Part shown: positions 57,216-64,000 of the stretch, piece by piece | Numbering within the stretch: the first letter of the stretch is position 1 | Layout of the letters: the number at the start of each line of letters is the position of its first letter | Translations under genes and position numbers: made by a program | Notes under the pieces: generated by a model | Databases searched by the model: none | The model's input: only the letters and a program-made list of their open reading frames with translations | What the model was told of the DNA's origin: nothing | From: Aporrectodea caliginosa | Lineage: Eukaryota > Annelida > Clitellata > Crassiclitellata > Lumbricidae | DNA length: 64,000 nt | NCBI GenBank assembly: GCA_020284085.1 | Contig: JACEVL010000019.1 | Coordinates: 1,820,498-1,884,497 of the forward strand | Reading direction: 5' to 3'

Positions 57216-59380
57216 ATTACATGCACTTCGTTGCCCTTCTCACAGACCGACGACACTCTGTCTCTCGCTTCCGCTTCGTCTGACCTCTTCTGCGTCTCTT
57301 ATTCGCTGTCATGGTCGATCGGTCGAGTGCAGCCAGTTGAGGCTGAACGCTGCTTACGGATAAGAGCGTCATCTCAGACCCCAAAATAATGAGATTTCCT
57401 CTTCTTACCTGCAACGTTTCAGCCTGTATAAAACCTACGAGCTTTACATCACAGTCTTTATTTGTACCAATGTTCATCCTTATATCATTACTCATTGCCT
57501 ACCCCATACTCCACCCACCCACCCACCTATCTATCTATCTGCGGTGTAAATGGCTCTGGACATCTATCTCTGCTATAAGTCCACTACTTCCCTTTATATA
57601 TTTCCTTTTCTCTTTCCTTGTTTTGTCCTTTCCGTCTGACTTTCATTTACTGTCCGTTCATCTATTCTTCAGTCAATTCTTCCCTCTTTTCATCACTGCC
57701 TACGTCCTTCCCATCCCTTCCACTACATGCCTTCATTCCTTCCTTTTGCCAATTCTTCCCCCTCCCTATGAAGTAAATTGATTTATACGGTGTCAAGGGC
57801 GCTGGACAAGACGTTAGTTACTTCGATTGGTGTCAGGTTCGATTCGTCAACATTCAGATTTCTGCTTCAAGCGTAAAGAATTCCTTTCCAATTATAATCC
57901 ATACAGTAGAGCAGAGACTGAGAGACGCCGCTCATAGATGTTGCCGATAATCGGAACCAGCGAAGGAGGATGAATCCATAAGTATCCTACACCGGTGGTG
58001 AATGAGTAACGCACGGACCTGCAGGGTGAGTTCCTTTCCTTTTCCCATCAAATGACCATAGATTGTTATTGTTTTAGCATATCTTCGTTCGTCTTTAAAG
58101 GGTCGATTAGTACTTAAAATCACTAGAAAACGCTTACACTAAAGTGATGCAAAGCATAATGAAACAATAATGTTGAATGATCATACGGAGAAGACCAGGA
58201 ATAAGCAGAATGGTCCAGCATGTAGTCATATCAAGACAAAGAGTGCCTTTGTCAGGTAAACCGCGCTATGTCAAATGTAGCATATACATACATATATCAG
58301 AAAACAACTATAGAATGATATTCTTCAACAGTAGACCGACACTTGAGCTGCAAAACTTTGAAGGCTGTCACATTTCCTCGAGACTGTGGAATCAAGATGT
58401 TGACCTTTCCATCACACTTCAAAGCTGCTTCCGCTTGACAGAAGTGTTTTCAAGTTATTTTGTAGGCCCTTCATTTCAGTTAATATTTATCAATTATTTT
58501 TGCTTAATAATGGGTCTTATTTTCAATTTTTAAACTGCTAATATATTCTGGTAATGCTGCACATGTATATCACTATCTGTGTTAGCCTACCTAGGACCTA
58601 ATATGTGCGATTGTGTTAGACATGTGGGATTGTGTTAAACAAAGTGCCTGAAATACTATGGTGATGTTATTCTGTTGATGCCATACTGGTTTTAATATTT
58701 GTAGTGCATATGTGGCAAAAGACCCCTCATCTGGTGCCATGGGGGCCAGATGAGGGGCAAAAGGCCCCATGAGTGAATTGTTAAACTGTTAATGATGTAT
58801 GTTTACCAGTGGAAAAATTTATTTTCTTCAACATTAAACCATTTTGCCAAAAGTCTCTCGTTTGCTTAAGAGGCCCCACATATATACATAGGGCCTACGT
58901 ACGTACGTACGTACGTACACACGTACGGTACGTACATACAGTTTGTACATACGTGTGCATAGTGCATACGTACATCGTTGACAAATGGGCGAGGCTGTGC
59001 GTTCGGTAGAGACAAACTTGGCGGTTAAATGTACCTTCGCACTGCTTCAGCACATGTAGGCCCATGTGGCAATACCTCACAGCAGCTCAACCTACCCGTA
59101 CCAGATGTGTTTGGGCCCAGAGACCAAACAACAGCAGGTGATAAACGACCGTAGACGTATTTTTATTTAATGTCGAGGTCTATAGCTAACAAATTAAGAA
59201 CCGGAAGTGATCGATCAGTATTTCGACTGCAATTGATCTTTGACTCGAAATTGCAACTGTTAGTTTGTAATTATTTGAATATTGATGATAAGTTACGCAG
59301 CCCCCCGGTATTTAGCCTACTTCGAGTAAATTAGTTATTCTCTGTGTTTTCATAGTCTCACAATCCGTGGACCACATCAA
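57216..59380. other. Downstream of the FBXL16-like gene, no recognised gene
   Basis: Contains a duplication of GAGCGTCATCTCAGACCCCA (56958-56977 and 57365-57384), an ACGT repeat at 58897-58932 and a GC-rich hairpin at 58723-58757. A 118-codon plus frame at 58177-58533 is unrecognised. Confidence 0.45.
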
Positions 59381-59387
59381 GGGTATT

Positions 59388-59470
59388 CCTGCCAGCATTT
59401 CCAGAGTATTCGATGGGACTCACATGGGCTCTACACGGGGTCCAATGGGCTCCATGCAGGCATGCTGACT
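59388..59470. mobile_element. Palindromic mini-element, copy 2
   Basis: Starts CCTGCCAGCATTT and ends GGCATGCTGAC, with CACATGGGCTCTACACGGGG-type repeats inside. Diverged relative of 52335-52429. Confidence 0.55.
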
Positions 59471-59583
59471 ACATAGCTTTGGAAGATCTCTTCACTCGCT
59501 CGCGACCTTTGATTTGGTCTGTTAAGTGCAGTCGGTCGCATTTATGAAAGACTGAGTTCTTATTGAGTGAGCATCAACCCCGT

Positions 59584-59585
<2 letters not shown>

Positions 59586-59663
<78 letters not shown>

Positions 59664-59727
59664 TCTGTAGACTTATGTCTCTCTATTGTCTATATCTCTA
59701 TCTGTCTCTCTCTCTCTCTTCTCCATC

Positions 59728-59758
<31 letters not shown>

Positions 59759-59830
59759 CATCTCTGTCTGTTTTCTCTCTGTCTCTGTCTGTCTGTATGT
59801 CTCATATTTGTCTATACCTCACTCTGCGTC
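59586..59830. repeat. (CT)n then (TGTC)n microsatellites
   Basis: About 70 bp of pure CT followed by CT-rich and TGTC repeats. The long Ser/Leu open frames over it are artefacts of the repeat. Confidence 0.97.
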
Positions 59831-60056
59831 TAATCTCCATCATAGATCATCGGTTGCATCTTATACTTATAGCCTTCATTTAAATTTTTCCCAATTCGTT
59901 TTATAGTCCTACAAATTTACAGAATTCGTTGCTATCTTGTCCCACATGCTAAAGTAAATCAGGTCAGCATCGGTCCTAGACGTTATCCTAGCGATAGCGA
60001 TCAAGTGTATTATGCTACAGTGCGACTGGACATGAGCAGTGGACAGTGGTCAGTGG

Positions 60057-60205
60057 TCAGTCGATGACGAGACATCGACGCATGTTCTCTCTGAGGTAGC
60101 AGCTAACGTCCTTCGTGCATCCGGCGCAGTTGGTCAGCTCCAACTCCTCGAGGTTGACCAGCTGGACAAGCCTTGACAATCCGGTCGATGACAGCAGCGA
60201 ACAAC
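60057..60205 (-). CDS. FBXL16: F-box/LRR protein, terminal coding exon, FBXL16-like
   Basis: Reading the minus strand from acceptor TTGCATAG, 48 codons and TGA encode the end of a leucine-rich-repeat protein. It begins (G)CSLLSSTGLSRLVQLVNLEE, continues LELTNCAGCTKDVSCYLREN and ends MRRCLVID. The pattern LVQLVNLEELELTNC is an AMN1/F-box-type LRR, and the exact ending (…ELELTNC…LPRCLVIE in my memory of vertebrate FBXL16) points to that gene. FBXL16 is an atypical F-box protein reported to modulate SCF ligases and PP2A rather than act as a standard substrate adaptor. Codons are GC-richer than the flanks, as expected of a real exon. The preceding exon must end in G (G|GT). I did not find it between 60206 and 64000. 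A TTTATT at 59162-59167 is a possible poly(A) signal on this strand. Another LRR-type FBXL is the main alternative. Confidence 0.75.
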
Positions 60206-61021
60206 CTATGCAACGAAATCAACACACTGGTCAAACAGATAGCCACTAGACGGCGGCGGCGTAACTAAGAGCCGCTCATTCGAACGGTACAATAATTCAA
60301 TTGTATCCATTATGATAAACCTATTGTAATCTCTTACTCAGGAGCACGTACACTGCGTAAGCCCTCAAAGCTTTAGAACTGGCGAATTTGTAAGAAGAAG
60401 TGCAGAACAATCAGGTTCAGGAAAATTTATTGTTTCTTTCCTTAAGTAATCTGCAGAAGGATAGGGTCTGTCTGTTCGAACAGTATAATATTATATGTAA
60501 CGCTGCATTAACATCGAAAAGAACTGATTCTCTTGACTCAGACAATGCTTTATGCATTAACACCGACGCAGGAAAACCTGATCTTAGGCTATCGTTTTAT
60601 ATGCAATTTACGAATATCTTAAATATAAACTCTGCGGTCAGCAGGGAACCAGAAGGTGGCCTACTGAGCCCTCAGCTTCTTACAGTAACAGTGATTTTGT
60701 CTGAAATGTCTAAAGAGGAAATTCCGAGCTGAAGGATAACTTCAAGCACAATGCACCTCTGAAATGCATGAATTTGCTCTTAAATTTCGTGTACGATCTA
60801 AGCTCTCATTTCGGTTGTAGGGAAAGCAACGTAAAGGCTAAATGTGTGCAAAAATCTTCTCGGAGGTTCTTCCATGCACCTCGATGGATCATTCATGCTG
60901 AAGGTCCAAAGTAGCCTAACTTGTATACCGTTAACATCGTCGATGAACAGGAGAGCGCGAAAATGATATATTGAATAGGGCCTACATGCGGATCGATTTG
61001 AACGTACATGTAGGCCAGTTA

Positions 61022-61855
61022 TTTATTTATTTATTTATTTCAGAAAATTTATATAGCGCCCCTTCAAGGATGCCTACTCAGAAGCGCTCCCAGCCCAACC
61101 CCGGTCGAACAGGACAGTCTTAAGAGAACTGAGAAATGAGGCAGAGTGACCAGCAGGTGTCAGACGAAGCATGGTAGGGAGCCCATTCCAGGTTGAAGGG
61201 CCCGCCACGGAGAAGGCGCGACGCTGCCTGAGAGCAGTCCGCGAACGAGGAACAATGAGCTCAGCCTGTGCAGCCGAGCGGAGAAAGCAACGACGCTGGA
61301 CGCATGTGGTGGAGCAGCAGAGCTCCCGCAAATACGGAGGGGCTAGACCCTCAATACAGCGCCGGACCAAGACAGAGATTCGATACACAATACGCTGTGG
61401 GTAAGGAAGCCAGTGGAGCACGTCCCTCATGTATTCAGAAACCCGCCCAAACCTCAGAATGCGGCCAACAAGGCGGGCGGCAGTGCGCAGGACCCTATTC
61501 AGGGACCCGGTCCGGCAGGCGGGAAGTCCATCATAAATGGCGCTACAGTAGTCGAGCCGTGAGACTACAAAAGCATGGACCAGCGTCGACGCTGCGCTAG
61601 GAGACAGAGAGCGGGAGATTACCTTGAGCTGTCGAAGCTGATAGTAACAGCTGCAGTTATGTATCGTTAGTTGATGGACTCTGACCTGCGAGTGAGATGA
61701 CTCGAAGAGTGGCGATCCCGTAGAGGTGCTGAAGACCGAGGTCCCTGATCTTCGTGCACCATCGGAGGTAGAGGTGAGACAGGACTCGCATTGAAGGCAG
61801 GTATCCGAGGCCACGATCAGTCACCTGGTTGCATCTGATGCAGAACGAAAAGGCA
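61022..61855 (-). mobile_element. CR1/L2-like LINE, best-preserved copy
   Basis: A 246-codon minus frame (61074-61814) contains the family blocks in order: SLSPSAASTLVHAFVVSRLD, YCSAIYDGLPACRTGSLNRV, YMRDVLHWLPYPQRIVYRIS, FLRSAAQAELIVPRSRTALR, RRAFSVAGPSTWNGLP. The 3' UTR follows (GGCGCTATATAAATTTTC) with an (AAAT)n tail at 61020-61040. One uninterrupted frame suggests a younger insertion than the others. The RT catalytic part is missing. Confidence 0.9.
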
Positions 61856-62019
61856 GCTGCTATCTCAATTACGACAACATGTTGGACATATGTCTGGATA
61901 TATTAGGTATATTGTAAAATTGACTTTCGAGATACGCCAAATAATTGATTTAGTTCAGAAAATATATATTAATAAACGTCGACGTTATCATCATCGCTAC
62001 AAACATCGTCCTCATCATC

Positions 62020-62026
62020 ATCGTCG

Positions 62027-62079
<53 letters not shown>

Positions 62080-62082
62080 GTG
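62020..62082. repeat. (CAT)n microsatellite
   Basis: ATC/CAT run of about 60 bp. The poly-His frame over it is spurious. Confidence 0.97.
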
Positions 62083-62294
62083 ACGCAGGCCTGTAATTTA
62101 ACGTGGTCTAAAGGAAGTCATGAGAGTGATCGAAGTAGGTCTATCGTCGATTGCCATACTTAGTCAACAGTGTCTCAGCGAATACTGACGTGTGCTCATG
62201 TTATGTCCAAATGTTATCTTCGCTTAGCACATGCTATGAAAACAAAGTAAAATAAATTAAAGGTCGTCTGAGGTCGAGCGAACACAATTTTCTT

Positions 62295-62660
62295 AGACAT
62301 TCTCTTCTCTATGGCACCGGAGTGGTACCTAAGAGCATACTGCATCGGCGAGTCGTCATCTAGGTCGGGACCCTCTTTGCGATCTGAGGCGCGCGGCGAT
62401 CTGAAGGTACGAAAATCTAAAACCTGCTTCGGAGACCGCGCATTCTCTGTTGCTGGACCTAGGTGTTGGAACAATCTTCCACCTTCAATCCGTTCAGCAA
62501 CATCCTTGGAGTCATTTAAGTCCAGACTCAAGACACATTATTTCAAGTTGGCGTATCCTGACTGAGTTTTTTATCGTGTCAAAACGCCCTTGTAACGGCA
62601 TGTGCCGTGTTACGGCGCTGTAGAAATTGTCGTATTCATCATCATCATCATCATCTAAGC
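62295..62660 (+). mobile_element. CR1/L2-like LINE, 3' end with (ATC)n tail
   Basis: KTCFGDRAFSVAGPRCWNNL then PPSIRSATSLESFKSRLKTH and YFKL is an almost consensus LINE C-terminus. The 3' UTR CGGCATGTGCCGTGTTACGG then CGCTGTAGAAATTGTCGTA and (TCA)n follow. Same subfamily as the nested copy at 28480-28662. Confidence 0.9.
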
Positions 62661-62664
62661 TGAT

Positions 62665-64000
62665 ACAAAATAAAGAAATTTCTCAACTTTAGACAAATAT
62701 TAATACAGATAAGCATATTTATAGCCTATATGTAATGTGACATTTTATTCTTGGGATAATATATATATATAGTACACCTGCTATTTAGGATGCAAATGCC
62801 AGTTTCGGTCTTTCGGATGGAAATATTAAAATAAAGACCTCCCGAGTCTAATTAGTCATTTTTGTCTCCTAGGTGAATCTGTAAGAGTCAACTTGCAGTC
62901 AAGTGAGGCGCAGACTAATTATACCAGTATAAGTACATAGGCCTAATGTGTGAAGCTAGCCTTCAGCTCGGAACTTTCTGAGACATTTGAGACAAACAGC
63001 ATGATGGTGCTCAAGCAACCATGCCTATATAACCAATGCAATGGAATCGAACTTCTTCTGCTATCCTTCAACTCTGAGCTTCCGTATCAACCAGTGTCAT
63101 GGTTTTGCTTTTCCTTCTGTACATGATGTCAAATCAATGTTTTAGACGTTTCTCCATTGTTAATATTCATGAGCTTGTAATCGCAGACCACTTAGACCAT
63201 TATATGGATAGGGATCAGGCAGCAGGAAATCTGGTTGTCCAATCGATTGCGTTGAAACTTTCCACACACTGTCAATGAGGAAGGACAAGCGTCTCAGGAT
63301 AAAAAAACACAGCATAACAAGAGTTTTAAGTGGTTCAGAAGACGTTTAGTCTGTGTTAAAACCACTGCTAAAAAATCAGCAGGAAAAGACCATGAAAGAA
63401 GAGATCTCTTTCGCCCTTTGGTATACTAACTCGGCCATTGGCCGTACTCTGGTAAAGCCAGCCTCACCACTGGATAAAGGAGGAGGGCGACGCTAATCTT
63501 CTTTGTTATACTACGATGTCGTTAAACAGCAATTAATCAACCAACGAGTCCTCTGGTACCGCTAGCAGTCGTCGAATAAGAGGCTCTGGTGGAACATTGA
63601 CCTCCAGCCGAATAGCCACCGAGGACGAGGAAACAAGCATATTACCGGTATCGATCGTAGTCTATGTCAGTCTTTTTAAAGTGTGAACATTCATTCAGTG
63701 CACGAAAGAAAGGCAGAAGAAGAAACGTACCTACGTGTGGCTATATGTAACCATCTAACAATCAGAGAACACGGCCTGCACTGATGAACTGCTCTGGCTG
63801 AGTTTTATCAAGCAACTTTTGGCTATGAACGATTCTCTGGTCCACCCACTCACGGTCCCCCACTGCCATGGTTTCTATTTACGGACATCGGTCGGATGAT
63901 ATCGGAAGATGCCCTTGACGTGACAGGCAATCAGAGTATCGTCGCCATAGATGCCGGAAATATCTTTCACTTCGTCTGAACGACTCCAGTTATTTATGAA
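62665..64000. other. Presumed intron of the FBXL16-like gene, no exon found
   Basis: AT-rich then more mixed sequence. A repeat-like end GTCGTTAAACAGCAATTAATC lies at 63510-63535, probably a SINE/LINE tail. I looked for minus-strand LRR exons ending in G|GT and did not find a defensible one. Confidence 0.4.

Noticed and set aside
58177..58533. 118-codon plus-strand frame
   Set aside because: No recognisable domain. Ends in a hydrophobic AT-rich stretch typical of chance frames.
59567..59883. Ser/Leu-rich open frames of 65-88 codons
   Set aside because: They are translations of (CT)n and (TGTC)n microsatellites.
60400..60732. 110-codon plus-strand frame next to the FBXL16-like exon
   Set aside because: No recognisable family, no promoter or splice context. 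Probably chance, though it would be worth a BLASTX.
61890..62096. Poly-His open frame
   Set aside because: Translation of the (CAT)n microsatellite.
60206..64000. Upstream exons of the FBXL16-like gene
   Set aside because: No LRR-like minus-strand frame with suitable splice sites and the required phase was found.

Overview
This is nuclear genomic DNA from an animal. It is AT-rich, intron-dominated and full of decayed transposons. Three protein-coding genes are recognisable, all only as exons: a conventional protein kinase C (minus strand), mitochondrial acyl carrier protein NDUFAB1 (plus strand, complete) and the last coding exon of what looks like FBXL16 (minus strand). Exon phases and sizes match the vertebrate orthologues closely. 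The repeat load (CR1/L2-like LINE 3' ends, an RTE-like LINE, tRNA-derived SINEs, many hAT-type elements) fits an invertebrate deuterostome such as an echinoderm, hemichordate or amphioxus. The species cannot be fixed from the sequence alone, and this placement is an inference.

Layout. Positions 1-42,206 hold the 5' part of the PKC gene, read right to left: exon 1 (42049-42206), exon 2 (19482-19513), exon 3 (16252-16334) and exon 4 (5406-5514). The introns are about 22.5, 3.1 and 10.7 kb, and the C2 and kinase exons lie beyond position 1. The introns carry LINE fragments of at least two families, SINEs, a deleted mariner, several short terminal-inverted-repeat elements and minisatellites. A 2.7 kb interval (42207-44899) separates PKC from NDUFAB1 head to head and contains two short DNA transposons and a LINE 3' end. 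NDUFAB1 runs 44900-51538 in four coding exons, giving a 155-residue precursor. From 51.5 to 60 kb I find only repeats, microsatellites and one GC-rich patch. The FBXL16-like terminal exon is at 60057-60205, and the rest of that gene should lie at higher coordinates, mostly or wholly beyond 64000.

How it fits together. The three genes are not one pathway: PKC is a Ca2+/diacylglycerol signalling kinase, NDUFAB1 serves mitochondrial fatty-acid synthesis, complex I and Fe-S assembly, and FBXL16 is an F-box/LRR protein. The link is linkage itself. From memory, all three human orthologues lie on chromosome arm 16p, with NDUFAB1 and PRKCB close together and divergent, as here. No CRISPR, operon, rRNA or convincing tRNA gene is present. 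I did not find a new molecular system. The most useful finds are the conserved linkage, a probable GC-AG intron in NDUFAB1, a long imperfect hairpin in an NDUFAB1 intron, and a set of DNA transposons whose target-site duplications can be read directly.
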